Shown piece after piece: positions 33,480 through 44,799 of a stretch of DNA of 64,000 nt. The position numbers and the translations under genes were made by a program. Where the stretch lies: assembly GCA_949987705.1 (NCBI GenBank), contig OX465281.1, positions 29,248,942-29,312,941 on the forward strand, in the 5' to 3' direction. Position 1 is the stretch's first letter; the number at the start of each line of letters is the position of its first letter. The notes below the pieces were generated by a model, which worked only from the letters and a program-made list of their open reading frames with translations, ran no database searches and was not told the DNA's origin. The stretch is from Thereva unica (taxonomy: Eukaryota; Arthropoda; Insecta; Diptera; Therevidae).

Positions 33480-34090
33480 TAGAGCCGGCCTTATACCAAC
33501 CACAGTCGTATTTCACTTGAGAATCTTGTCATGAACCCCAAACAGTATTGTTGGCCACTGCGGTAGTCACAGATATGTAAGGCTTCATCGATCCTGGATT
33601 CCAAGCAATGTTTGTACAACGAGAAGCAGTAGTCCAAAATATGCGGCTCAAAAAGGACTCGGCAGCATACTAGCTAGAAGAATCACGAGTAAGGACAAGC
33701 TGCTGCTGCAGGCAGTCTTCAAAGTCATAACTTATTGATGAAGTATTCATCGTTGTTAAAGCTACTCCGAGTCACGGCCTATTATCGCCGACGGCTAAAA
33801 TTACTCGAATCAAAGTCTCACAGACCGCAATCAACGTACTTAACATCCAACGAGATCCAGATGGACAGGCCCTAACTTATCGAAGAAAAATCATACAAGC
33901 ACTTGAACTCCAAAAAGACATCCGTGCATTACGAACCAAAGAAACACTGCCCAGCAAAAGTAGAGACTGCTGAAACTAGCTCCATTCCTCGACCAAGAAG
34001 GAATCATAAGATTGGGAGGTCACATCCAGAGTCCCCAAAGCTGATCATAGACAGTGTTCATTGCGCGATATGGTGGTACTCAACTGATAT
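33480..34090 (+). mobile_element. BEL/Pao retroelement fragment, copy 1 (protease to pre-integrase region)
   Basis: VLLATAVVTDM near 33547, then FIDPGFQAMFVQREAVVQNM near 33585, resembles the BEL/Pao protease start (LLATAxV...xLIDxGSQxxF). Further on, LELQKDIRALRTKETLPSKS near 33905 and FLDQEGIIRLGGHIQS (crossing frames) near 33990 match the block just before the BEL/Pao integrase. RT and RNase H between them are deleted. A related piece lies at 36105-36400. Frameshifts are frequent, so it is dead. Confidence 0.6.
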
Positions 34091-34917
34091 CAACTGATAT
34101 CGGAAAAGTGTGATTGGCCGCGGTGACGGGAACTCAGGCCATTCTTTGAATTTTGCTCAATTTAGTTATGAAACTTTTGGGCGCCGTTCTGTGCTACCAA
34201 ACTAAAAGCCAGTAAGCTACCATGGGTCTAATGATGGTGTACATCCAGTACATAGCTTTCGGTTGTAGACGTTATGCGGAAGCTCCGCGGTAAGGCCAAA
34301 ATACAAGAGAACACAGAATCAAGCAGAAGGTCACACTTCTTGCTTCGATGCCGTCATATCCCAGATGTGAGTGGTATCAATATGTACAAATGACGGGAAG
34401 GTGAACTACCTACGATCGGTCCCTTAAGATAGCGATCGCCACAGACTTTCTATCACGGTTAAAACGCTACGAGAGTCGATCGCGCTGGAGCAATATGCTG
34501 CAGTGCACCCTTACTCTTACAATATGACGTAACTGCACTAATAGGTTTGGTGGGGGCTTTATGCCAGAAAGTCTACTCGGTAAACACTAGTATTCGACCG
34601 ACTTTCGATCTAGAGAATCAAGCTCTGTCGAATCACTTCAATCTTCAGAACGAAATCAGAGTATGGAAATCTGAGAATCGACATTTAGTTGAATTAAATT
34701 TTCGTATAGAATGTGGTTCTGAAGCGCCTACCTCCGTGTGAAATCGACACCTACACCACCTTGTTCAACAATTCCTTAAATAATGACTATTTCCAGAAAC
34801 CTGGAAAACGTCTGTAGTATATCCTATCCCTAAAGGAAACAAATACAGACCAAACCCAGCTAATGTCCAGGCAATAAAAGAGAGCAGCGAGTATCCGAGA
34901 AATTTTTTCCAGGAATA

Positions 34918-35110
34918 TAATCTGTTTGGTGTGCAGTAATAGCGCTATTGGGGGTTCTGGACCAGCCACGTCATCGGTTGTGGGCTCGAGTGTGAGCTTT
35001 ATTCGGGACAAGAACCTGTCTGGTGAGGTTTTTGTGCTTAAATGGTTCAAAACAGTTTTGTGGTGAATGCCTAGTTTCATACCAATAACAACACTGATAA
35101 CATGCCACCA
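34918..35110. repeat. Dispersed repeat, copy 1 (partner at 38420-38585)
   Basis: Shares blocks such as cacgtcatcggttgtgggct and gtgtgagctttatt with 38458-38500 in the same order. It is not coding and has no recognised class. Confidence 0.7.
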
Positions 35111-35339
35111 GAACGGAATTTTGATAAAGTGGCTTCACTCAGCACAAATTTTTCCACAAGCCTAGGCAGCGTGTTTTCCTGTGTCGTAATAATGTTGCAA
35201 AATATGTACATCACAACTTTTCTCAGTATTTTTCTGCATTTTCAAACGAAAACAACTCTGACCACAAATTTTTATGTTTATACACTCTCAAAGTTACACC
35301 TGAACTGTCACCTGTCAACCGAGCGTTTCGTCAACCGAG

Positions 35340-35662
35340 CAGGGAGACTATACAAGGAGTTAGAACTCTTATGCGGAAAATAACCAGAAATAAATGGGTA
35401 GTAGAAATGAAATTTCTAGTTCATTTTAGGCCACAGATGTCGCCTAAAGCTGACGTGCCCCACATGAAGTTTACAGAATTTTACCCATTTCGATAATTAC
35501 TTCAAAATTAAGTTAGTCGAAATGGAGCAATGCAAAAAAATCGTTGGCCATGAACCGGATAAATATAATCGGCAATGTTTTTTGGGGTACATGTGACGTG
35601 ACGCCCTCATTAATCAAACGAAAATTGACAACACGGAGTTCGTACCTTGTATAGTCTCCCTG
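35340..35662. mobile_element. MITE with perfect 18 bp terminal inverted repeats
   Basis: cagggagactatacaagg at 35340-35357 is exactly complementary to ccttgtatagtctccctg at 35645-35662. The 323 bp unit has no coding capacity. A clear target duplication was not found. Confidence 0.75.
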
Positions 35663-35676
35663 GTTTAGGGGTTGCA

Positions 35677-36053
35677 ATGACCAGTTTCACACGAGCCAAC
35701 AGCCAACCAACAAAAATCTGCTGTCATCGTTCTTTCCCTTTTGAAGTTGGGTGAAAAATCGCATGGGCTTTCACACGAGCCAAATTTTCCAACCAACTGT
35801 ACGTCAGAATGCTTTGCTTGTTGTTGCTGTTTTTAATCTTAATTCTCTTTTCTGCTGTTTCGCTCCCTCTCCTTCTAGTAAGAAGAAACAACAACAACCA
35901 CACACCTGTCAAAAAGTTGATTCGGAAATCCAGTGAAAGAGTTGGTTCTAAAAATCTGCCCACCCCGTCGTCCTCTTTCACCCTCTTCTCCACAAACGAC
36001 GTTTTCAGTCGATTTTTGTTGGTTGGCTGTTGGCTCGTGTGAAACTGGCCATA
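35677..36053. mobile_element. MITE with ~40 bp terminal inverted repeats
   Basis: Left end atgaccagtttcacacgagc followed by caacagccaaccaacaaaaatc; right end is its complement, with one mismatch near the tip (aaactggccat). A partial second copy of the terminal word (ttcacacgagccaa) lies inside at about 35770. Size 377 bp. It starts only 15 bp after the preceding MITE. Confidence 0.8.
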
Positions 36054-36104
36054 GTAAGACAACATTAGGGCCACACTAATTTACATGCCAAACCCGACCT
36101 TCCA

Positions 36105-36400
36105 AGTCATGACTTATTGAAGAAGTATTTATCGTTAATAAAGCTACTACGCGCCTCGGCCTATAATTGGCGAGGGGTACAACTACTCGAGCCAAAGTCT
36201 CACAAACCACAATCGGCATACCTTAACATCCAACGATATCCAAAAGGCCCTAACTTAAAAGCCCCACAAGCACTCGAACTCCAAAAAGAGATCCGTGCAT
36301 AATAATCCCAACAAACAGTGCCCAGCTTAGACTGTTGAAACTAACTTAATTCCGCGACCAAGAAGGAATCGGCACCCAGAGTGCCAACATAGCCATTTCA
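36105..36400 (+). mobile_element. BEL/Pao retroelement fragment, copy 2
   Basis: Aligns by eye with 33728-34010: shared blocks include aaagctact, caaagtctcaca, cttaacatccaacga and ctccaaaaaga. The frame LLRASAYNWRGVQLLEPKSH at 36144 and ALELQKEIRA at 36271 follow the BEL/Pao pre-integrase pattern. The frame then shifts. Confidence 0.6.
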
Positions 36401-36984
36401 TTCCGTCATTCTCCCCTCAGTCATGGGTGCCACTTAATGAAAAACGTTGAAAAACACTGTCAAAACACAAGCTGCCACTGGTGAAGAAACTATACTGTTT
36501 TGGGCACTGTTCTATTTAAGCTCCATGTTAAGCAATCAAGCTCAAGGAATGAAATTATTTTCAATCGTGCATTGGTGCTATTCTTCGTAGGTTGGCAATA
36601 CTAAGTAAGGTACCAAAATACGAATGTCAATTTGGACCGTTCTGTTTGTAGAAGCATCTTGAAACCGACCTTGCTAAGGAAATCAGCATAGCTACCTTAC
36701 CCAGTAGAGGTATGATCCCACGTTAGGACTTGATGAGTCTTGGCGGGAGTTGGACACTCTTTAAAAATATTGTCATTGTGCCGCTGCTTGTATTTTAAGT
36801 AGAGGGCTTCTATACGCTAAAATATCATAAACATGCTTTTTTAGGTTAACCAAGTTAACAAATCCTGACAAAATAATTTCTACGACGCACTGCGTCAATG
36901 GGAGGGTTTGGTCTACATTCCCTTCAATCTAGAAATCCTTGGTGAGACAGAAATCAAAATCCCCTTGAAATTCATTAAAATACC
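36401..36984. other. Spacer with no recognised gene
   Basis: Mixed sequence between the BEL/Pao fragment and the next non-LTR copy. No coding motif was found on either strand. Confidence 0.35.
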
Positions 36985-38096
36985 GCTATTCATACTAATG
37001 TCGATATCATTGGGTAAACATAACGTACGCTTTCATCCAGATTAATGAAAGCGAACCGATTAGCTCAAGGTAAAAGAGCACTTCATAGACTTTAAAGCCG
37101 CCTATGATAGCATAGCCAGAGTAGAACTCTACAGAGCCATGAGTGAATTCGGCATCCCCAACAAACTGACAAGACTATGTAGGTTGACCATGACCAATGT
37201 GACAAGCCAAGTAAAGGTGTCAGGAACACTGTCCAGACCAATCAACACCTACATATAATGGACTCCGATAAGGGGACGGTCTGGCTTGCTTGCTTTTCAA
37301 CCTCGCGTTGAAGAAAGTGATCCGAGATTCGGGCGTGATATCAAGGGAAACAATCCTCCACAAGTCTACCCAATTAGTGGGCTTATGCAGACGATATTGA
37401 CATCATTGGAAGAACACCAACCGCTGTTCAAGAAGCTTTCACTTAGATTGAGCTAGCGGCAGGAAATCTAGGACTGCACATTAACGAAAGCAAAACAAAG
37501 TACATCATTTACCTACCTTGGGTCAATAGTAGCAGCCGACAATAGCATGGAACCAGAAACACGCGCACGACTGCTGAAAGCCAACAAAGCCTACTATAGT
37601 CTGTCAAGGCTCTTCAAATCCAAGTATCTAACCATAACGTCTAAACTTTTACTATATAAGACGATGGTCTTACCGGTTCTCACATATGCATCTGAAACGT
37701 GGGTGCTTAGCAAAAAGCACTCAAACCTCTTGGGCGTGTTCGAGAGGAAAATACTTCGGAGGATTGTTGGCCCCGTATGTGAGGAAGAACGATTCCGGAG
37801 ACTCTACAATTGACGAGATCTACGAACGCTGTCGTGACATAGAGTTGTGAAGAAAATAAAGCTCGGTAGGCTCCGATGGGCAGGGCATCTAGCTCGCATG
37901 AGTGAAGATGAGCCTGCTCGGAAAGTTCTCTGCGGTAAGACCTATGGGGTGCGGCAGAGAGGGAGGCTCAACCTTCGCTGGAACGATGGCGTACACCAGA
38001 ACGCTCTGAGTTTAGGGATGCCAAACTGGTGGAGAGAACAGTCGCGATAGGCCACGAGCAGATCCAGGTTGTAGAGCCGTTAAAGAAGAAGAAGAT
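36985..38096 (+). mobile_element. Non-LTR retrotransposon fragment (family Y) with (AAG)n tail
   Basis: HFIDFKAAYDSIARVELYRAM near 37080 is the RT xDFxxAYD block. After frameshifts, NESKTKYI and YLGSIVAADN-type blocks near 37490-37530 follow. The 88-codon frame at 37547 holds YYSLSRLFKSKYL, LPVLTYASETWVLSKKHS and FERKILRRIVGPV. LGRLRWAGHLARMSEDEPAR and GRLNLRWNDGV at 37859 onward form the C-terminal domain. It ends taaagaagaagaag at 38082-38095. RT catalytic segments are broken, and the YADD region near 37380 reads YADDIDIIG only across a shift. Confidence 0.8.
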
Positions 38097-38097
38097 T

Positions 38098-38400
38098 GAT
38101 ACTAATAGCGATATCATTGCGTAAATATAACGTACACTTTCATCCAGATTAATGAAAGCTAAACAAAGTTCACATCAGCTCAAGGTAAAAGAGCATAGAT
38201 ATGAAGTAGTGAAATTCTTCACCTATATTGTGTCAATAAACCAGCCGAAAAGCACAGCAGCCTTTAAAAACCAAACAACCATATTATAGTCGTATCAATT
38301 ATCTTTCAAGTAAAACATTTAACTATACACTTAAACTGTTGCTGCCCAAAACGATGGTCTTAGTAGTACATCGATAACACTTGGGTAGTTAGTAAAAACT
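38098..38400 (+). mobile_element. Decayed second copy of family Y, tandem to the first
   Basis: The start (gatatcattgcgtaaatata... cagctcaaggtaaaagagca) repeats 36998-37082, and degenerate versions of the later YLGS/ACTATAGT and AAAACGATGGTCTTA segments follow. It begins directly after the (AAG)n tail of the preceding copy. Confidence 0.6.
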
Positions 38401-38419
38401 GATTTAATTTATTTCACGT

Positions 38420-38585
38420 TTTGTGTGCAGTAGTAGAGCTATGGGGATTTCGAACCAGTCACGTCATCGGTTGTGGGCTCGGGTGTGAGCTTTATTGGGG
38501 ACAAGAACCAAAACAATTTTGTGATAAATGTCTACTTTCCACACCGATAACGACACTGCTACCATGCCTGTTTTGTTGGAATTTT
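38420..38585. repeat. Dispersed repeat, copy 2
   Basis: Partner of 34918-35110 (see that entry). The copy abuts the decayed family Y fragment. Confidence 0.7.
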
Positions 38586-40900
38586 TCAAGAATTTCATCA
38601 GCTTCTTTAGTGATTAGACGACAGCGCGAGGCTCAACTTTCACATCAAAATTACCAAAATTAAAACGGCCGAACCAACTGCTACTGCAAGTAACGCCATC
38701 TTTCAGGAAAACTTCGAGCTTTTTAGCTTACTTAATATTTAGTAGGCCATCCTCAGTAGTTCCCCTTGTCTGGTAGTCATAGCTCAATGTTTATTCTGTT
38801 GTATATCACAAACCATGAAATGCGTCGCCTTATTTGAAGTTCCTCAATTAATCCCTGTCCTTGGACTACAGCACGTCAATTAACACATCCCATCTTAAGC
38901 CTCCGACGTTGGAGCTCCTACAGTAGTTGTCATCTTTCCAGCCAGATTACTGGCAACAAGAAAACGTTTCACAATTAACAATAATTAAACAAAAATCCAT
39001 TCATACCTGAATTTCGCTTACCCCACATTTCCAACCCTATCTCAACTGCGGCACTGCCGGTGCCGGCCATAACCAGAAAGGGGCCAATTACGAGGCTTCA
39101 GAAGTGCTGACTTCACACCCGAGGCGAGGACCAGGACCAGAACGAGGACGCATATTTTCAATTTTCCGAAACGAGTTCGCAAATAGATTTCGCCGGAATC
39201 AAGTGGTTCACTCCGCCAGGACCTCATCTCGGGGAGCGTCCTTATCTGCTGTTTACTCCCTACACTCGCTCGGGGATGTTTCTTCGGAGCTCTGCGGCTG
39301 TTAGTGCTGAGACATGCTTTATCTTCAGCTGCAATGTCAGACACTTTCCAATTACGCCCCAGCGTGCGGGACGTGGGCGGGCGAGGGGCACGACGCGTGT
39401 GAATTGGACTCCTCTGGATCCTGATGATGTTTGTGAGTGGAACGCACACACACTCATGCACCACGAAAACGAGTGCTGTGATTACCGCCTTGTCAATATT
39501 TAAATTTCAAATTAGTTTCCCCAGAGTCCACGTGTGTACCTTTCACACACTGGTGGCTCGGATTGCCGCCCGCCTGGGGCCGGGGTGCTGGTGGGGCGGT
39601 GTGTATGGGGAATTGGGGCTGGGTTCGGGCGGCCTGGTCCCAGGATAAGCTTAATTAAGGGAGCGTTCAGAGTGTTATAGGAGCTCCTGTGATCCGGAGA
39701 TAGCACGGCGACAGCTACTCGCTGCTTATTTCGATGCGGGCCATTAGAGATTTATTGGGAAATGATTTAAATGAGATCAGGGATTTTACCGTTATTTAAT
39801 TTGGAACCGGTTTTTGGGGCGACGTGCAGATTTTTCTGCCGTCGCGGTAGGTAAGCGTTCTACGTGATAACTTTTGCGTTTTGGTGTGTTTACTTAATTC
39901 TCATTAAATTATTCAAGAATTTCCTTCGATTTGGAGTCTGCTCCGCGGCGGAGTTTTCCTTGAGAAGTTGAACTAATCTGCAGAAATAAATTGGGAGATC
40001 ATGAAAAAGCGGTAATAGGATCCACGGGATTTCAGCTTTTGGAATTGCAAAATTTAAGTAAACTGTTTATGACTCAGTCCAAATTTTTGGGGTTTCGGAA
40101 ATATTTTTATCGCACCTTAACTATTCTTGGTTCTTCATTGAATATTCTTGCTTAACAGACTCTATAATCTAAAATAGAAGTATAGACCCTATCGAAATAA
40201 TGCTACATCGTGGTTTAAAAAGAAAATCCTTTATGTCGTTTAATCTGGAAGAGATTACAATTACAGACTGATGAGACAGCTAGCCTGAAATAGACTTTAT
40301 GGTCGTTTATTGGGAAGCGTTTTTATACAGTTAAGATGTAGAATTTGAAATACTTTTTTTCATGTCATTTTAATTAATAACTTTATTTCTATGCTCAGTT
40401 TGGGGGGAGTGGTAATGACCTCCAAGTAAATGTGACCAGCTCACCACAAGGGCTCACTCCGGGCAATAAGCTCTTGGCTTTCTTCTAGAACATAGCAAAC
40501 AGACGCCTTCCTACCTTCTTAGTCTTTTCCAGCTTCCTAATCATCGTTCCAATTCTAAAACCTAATGAAACGGTGGTGTGGGCGCCGTAACAAAGTCTGA
40601 AAGACGGGAGGTTATACCAGTCGCTAACGAGCTCTTTCCAATGTCCATTGTATGGTATCATGATAAGTTGGCTCTGCCATGACGAACTGCTTTTCCGGAG
40701 ATACATGTATGGATTTTTTTTAGCCTAATCTCATTGTTAGCACTGACAAATCGCCTTGTCCCGATCTAAAACTGATCACTGATCACCGATCGTGGGATCA
40801 TTGGCGAAATTTATTTTATTTATTAATAAGCCAAAACAAGGCACACTTTAACTAATTTCCATCATTGCCCTTATTAATATAACTTAAGCTATATTGATTA
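38586..40900. other. Unassigned region with a GC-rich island at about 39030-39720
   Basis: The island is unusually GC-rich for this window (for example ggggccggggtgctggtgggg near 39575). It carries several overlapping open frames on both strands (140 codons at 39042-39464 minus; 74 codons at 39424-39648 plus), but no frame has a recognised motif or consistent splice structure. It could be a promoter or 5' UTR area of an unseen gene. The rest is AT-rich and featureless. Confidence 0.35.
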
Positions 40901-40904
40901 GTAC

Positions 40905-41290
40905 AGGACTAGGATGACAATAGGGATATCAATTTTCTTTTAAAGGACTGTTTACTTATGGAGGAGGAAAAACAGGATTTGTAGGTATTGAAGACCACAC
41001 AACATCTGTTAACAGGTTCGTTCTTGGCATACTCGGTGCGATGTGAATATTCCTTAAGCAATTTCATGTGTCTCGTGATGACTGCCCTGGGGTACACCGG
41101 AAGTCACGTCGATTTCTGTAGATAGAAATCCTTGAAATCTAACCACCTGAGTTCTTCCGTCAAGATAAGATCTTAGTTATCTATTAGCACCGGATATTCC
41201 AAATTTTGAAAGTTTTATTATTAAAATATGGTGGTCAACACGATCAAAGGCTTTGCTAAAGTCCGTATAGACTGCGTCGATTTGATGACC
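40905..41290 (-). mobile_element. I/Jockey-like retrotransposon fragment, internally deleted, minus strand
   Basis: Minus strand: HQIDAVYTDFSKAFDRVDHH at about 41287 (RT block 3), LRSYLDGRTQVVRFQG near 41150, and a VTSGVPQGS block near 41105 run directly into a C-terminal end, YSHRTEYAKNEPVNRCCVVF (41050) and STSISKQSFKR-like. The YADD and thumb are deleted between PQGS and the end. Confidence 0.7.
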
Positions 41291-42300
41291 ATTCTCCATA
41301 CCACATAACACACAGCTCTAGTATAGGAGGTTGCACTATTTAACAGGTGATCTTCAAGTTCCTCGGAGAGCGGGATTGTAGGATTGTTCATATTACGGAT
41401 TGTAGGATTGTTCACTTCCGTATTTATTGCATCATTGTGTTTATTTATTTCACAAGTGATTAATTCCTTCAGATTTAAGGCCGCGTTCTCATGGGCTGCA
41501 TGCCGCACGACAAAAGCTTTCAATGTTTTCTGATTGGCCAGGAAAATATATCTGTATGCACACATGTTTTCTCTCTCGCACAGCCTTGCTGCAAAAATCG
41601 AACAAGGGAAAATCCCTTATTCATGCGGCAAAATCACGGAACTGTCAAGTTCGAACTTTTGCCGTGCGGCATGCAGCCCATGTGAACGTGCTGCAAAATC
41701 ACGGAACTAGTGATGTTTCGATTCGAGCGATGTTTAAAGTGATTTAAACAACAATATTTCACATTTTGACATCAACATTAATCGTTAACATAATTTTTTT
41801 ATTATTAAAGTAATCCAATTCACATTTTCAAAATCACAAAAAACTGATTTTTGACAACCAGCAGATGCTCTCATATGAACGAGGGGATGCTTCTATGCGG
41901 CAAGCTTTTTGCAGCCTGTCACGAAAATTTTCGAATACTACCCGAAGATAAGCCGATATCAAGCTTTAGCCGTGCGGCATGCAGCCCATGAGAACGCGGC
42001 CTAATAATTCAGCTCCAAGATCACAACACTGCAATTTTAGGTCAGTTTTGAGCTTTGCCATGGTGCTGTCTAGCAGAGAGAGGTGTCGTGGATTTTGGAG
42101 TGCAGCAGTGATTGTTCATGGTCAGTAATGCGTGTATTATTGTCCGTATTAATTTTTATTTTTTTAACACATGAGTTGATCGAATTCAACTCGAATTTCA
42201 TTAGCTTCGATAGGTGGTCAATCATAGTGTCATTCGATGCGTCATTAGAGATGGATAAATTGTCCAATCTGGATTTTATAAGCTCCAAGTTTTTGGAGTA
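41291..42300 (-). mobile_element. Retroelement gag/ORF1-like remnant interrupted by a MITE
   Basis: Minus-strand coding on both sides of the MITE at 41479-42001. Upstream (42300-42003) it reads ELIKSRLDNLSISNDASND and later a DLKLQCCDLGAELL-type end across a frameshift. Downstream (41478-41290) it continues LNLKELITCEINKHNDAINT. The junction falls in a TAA that is present on both sides of the MITE. The family of this putative gag was not recognised. Confidence 0.4.
41479..42001. mobile_element. PIF/Harbinger-like MITE, 523 bp, TAA flanked
   Basis: Left terminus ggccgcgttctcatgggctg continuing gcatgccgcac; right terminus is its complement (cagcccatgagaacgcggcc), ~30 bp perfect or nearly so. 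TAA lies outside each end (41476-41478 and 42002-42004). A partial third copy of the terminus (tgccgtgcggcatgcagccc) lies inside at about 41659-41685, suggesting an internal rearrangement or self-insertion. No transposase is present. Confidence 0.85.
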
Positions 42301-42750
42301 ACTTTGATAATTGCTTTGTAGTCCGCTCTCATGTTGTTAATAATCTCGCTCAAATTTAAAACATTATCGTTATTGGACTTAACGGCTAGCAAGACATGAG
42401 ACAGTATTTTTAATAATAGTGAACTCGCGACGTCTACTTCGTTCAAGAGGTTACACAGGAAATCTTTATTCTAAATTTACCAACAACAAAAAAATAACAA
42501 ATAACATAAAGATCGGCTCATGGAGGATGGAGTCTTAGGTTGGAAACAGCAAGACCAGCTGCAACAATCCTAAATCGAATGCCACCAGTAGTACAAGCCA
42601 TAGTATTCTGTCGCCTATTAGGCCTGGGTGTAGTCGAAATACCAACCATAGTACCACAAAACGCCCAGATATAAAAACATAAAAAAGGACAAAAGCTCCA
42701 ACGCCCCTCTGCGTGAGTACTCGAAGGCAAAGCTCATTGCAAGATCGCTG
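42301..42750. other. Spacer upstream of MITE copy 2
   Basis: No gene recognised. The minus-strand frames at 42518-42852 have no motif and run into the MITE. Confidence 0.35.
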
Positions 42751-42753
42751 TAA

Positions 42754-42901
42754 AGGCCCCCACACACGGTCAAACCGAATGTACATTACATCGAAGTGCG
42801 GATGTACAGCCACAAGTATCGATTGAGAGCCGGTCGGCCGATCAAAATTCATTCCGCATGAACATCTGATGCACTTTCAATTTGACCGTGTATGGGGGTC
42901 C
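42754..42901. mobile_element. PIF/Harbinger-like MITE, copy 2, TAA flanked
   Basis: Left aggcccccacacacggtc, right gaccgtgtatgggggtcc, with TAA on both outer sides (42751-42753 and 42902-42904). It shares the core gagccggtcggccgatcaaa with copy 1 at 16415-16569 and has about the same length (148 versus 155 bp). Terminal mismatches show it is older than copy 1. Confidence 0.8.
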
Positions 42902-43179
42902 TAAGAGATGCGCCAGACAAAGCCTAACACAGCGAGGCCAAAATGTTGACCAGAATCAAATATAAAATAGCGAAGAGGCGAAGTGAAATAGTCAAAAGCC
43001 ACTTAACGTAGCTATTATTCAGTTGAGAGCACGAAGTCTCCCCCAAGCTATGGGTGTTACTAGAGGCCTAGCTAACTATGATGGTAATGGACCACCTTCT
43101 CGAAAACACTGAAGGGCTTCCACACTTCGATTCCTCCGAGGTAGTCAGGGTCTAATAGGAGATCAAATGCGAGGATCAG

Positions 43180-43330
43180 TTCTCTTTTGATTTTCTGTTG
43201 CTCAGATCAGCAATACCTGGGAAGAGGCCAAGATCGTTCTAATTCTAGCTAGCTTGCTAGGAGAACTGAAGCCCGCATTTGGTTACATAAGATGTAAGCC
43301 GAGAAATAAAACCTCTTAAAGTGTCTTAAG
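43180..43330 (+). mobile_element. Tiny R1-like RT fragment
   Basis: SNTWEEAKIVLILA near 43210 corresponds to the WxEAKVVFIPKPG block of R1/LOA elements, and FGYIRCKPRN near 43280 might continue to the FRPISL block. It is strongly decayed. Confidence 0.35.
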
Positions 43331-44235
43331 CTCCAAAATCCAGAGGACCTTGGCTCGTTATTAGGAGGAAGATACCACGGACCATTCGAAAAGCAGCTAG
43401 TCATTCCTCCTTTTAATCAACGAGGAAAGCCTGGCTTGTTTTTTTCTTCGAGCGGTTAAATAACAAAATTTCCCACTAAAATAGAAATAAAGACCTACAC
43501 ACCACACACTTCCTGAAAAACAAACCGATGACTGGTGAGTTTGTTTCCCCTGTGGACGATTGTACGTAACGAAAATCAAGTTCCCATAAAGCACATTCAA
43601 CAATACATTTGATGTAGATTCTGTTTTTGGTTCAAATTTGCCGTCGTATGCCTGTGCTCAGTATCGGCCATTTAAATCTTTTGGTCAAGTTTGGCCGTCG
43701 TGAGCCAGTATGTCCTCCCAAGCGGAAGCTGTTCGTTTGTTATAAGGCCATCTTTTATTTCTACTCGGTTTGTTGTATAATTTGTGCATAATAACATAGG
43801 TAGTCTACCTAAAGGAAATGTCTTTAAAAAGTTAAGGGCACATCAAAATATCTCGCACGAGGCGTCAAAATACCTCAAGCCGGCCTTGAATACGACTATA
43901 AAATAAGTATGTCTATGCACACTTCCTATCTTTTGTCAATGCAAGTAGAATTAACAATATGGAGCACGACTAAAAACTACGAGCAAAACGCACGACTAAA
44001 ACCCAACGAGCAGCACGACTAAAGCCAGAGCTACAGCCCTACAGCTGTGTTTAGAGACACTGCTCAATAGAAGAGCATACATCAAGAATGGGCATCCCAT
44101 TCAACACATCATGCTATGGTCTAGGGGTCTAGTCATGAGAGTGAATGGTATCAAAACGGTACTAATATGCTAATTGGATGTCAGAACATAGTATGTAAGC
44201 CTCGCCACTTCAACCAACCAACTAGCTCTCTTCCT
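43331..44235. other. Spacer with no recognised gene
   Basis: No coding motif on either strand. A tgccgtcgtatgcc/gccgtcgtgagcc pair near 43640-43700 is a short local repeat. Confidence 0.35.
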
Positions 44236-44640
44236 AGTTTTTATAAATGACCTGCTCTCAATCCCGTCCAACTCACTTCACAGCTTTGCTGACGACAATA
44301 TTCTGCGTACAAGTACTACAAGGACCTTATCTGCCAAATCGTGAACTTATGTCCATTTCAATCAACAGGGATATAAATCTGATTGTAGATTGGAATCGTG
44401 TTGAATTCAAGGCACTGAAAATGAAGTACTGTCTCTTTTCTAACAAAACGTGCTCCACTATTTCTCCCGTGGATGGTCTAAAACAGTCGGCAGAATCATT
44501 TCTCAATGTCCTAGCCATAACATTAACCGAAGATCTGGGTTGGAATAATCATATATTACAAATTGCTAAACAATCATCGTAATGCTTGGGATTCCTTAAA
44601 AGATGCAATATCCTCTTTCAGCCAGACCAGGGCTATACCG
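44236..44640 (+). mobile_element. Fragment of the 16.7 kb CR1/Jockey-type family
   Basis: Reads across frames FLINDLLSIPSN-like, LHSFADDNI-like, then NRDINLIVDWNRVEFKALK, ALKMKYCLFSNK, NVLAITLTEDLGWNNHILQI and a stop before CLGFLKRCNILFQP. This is collinear with codons for residues about 690-830 of the frame at 16751-19720. Confidence 0.8.
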
Positions 44641-44799
44641 GGCGTACAACTTAATTTTAAAGTTTACGTAAGCCGATGCGAAAAAACTCAAGTATCAAAA
44701 AGAACGTTACGTCGAACATTCAGTGATCTAGACTTCGCTTTCTTGCCATCTCTTATCGTATGGCTCCAAGAGTTTAACATCTCGAGTCAAAACTAGAAA

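Noticed and set aside
37107..37280. Possible host gene exon around a VELYRAMSEFGIPNKLTRLC-like reading
   Set aside because: It is the RT domain of the family Y retrotransposon, confirmed by the downstream C-terminal motif and (AAG)n tail.
39042..39464. 140-codon minus-strand frame in the GC-rich island
   Set aside because: Long only because GC-rich sequence has few stops; overlapping frames on the other strand are equally open and no motif is present.
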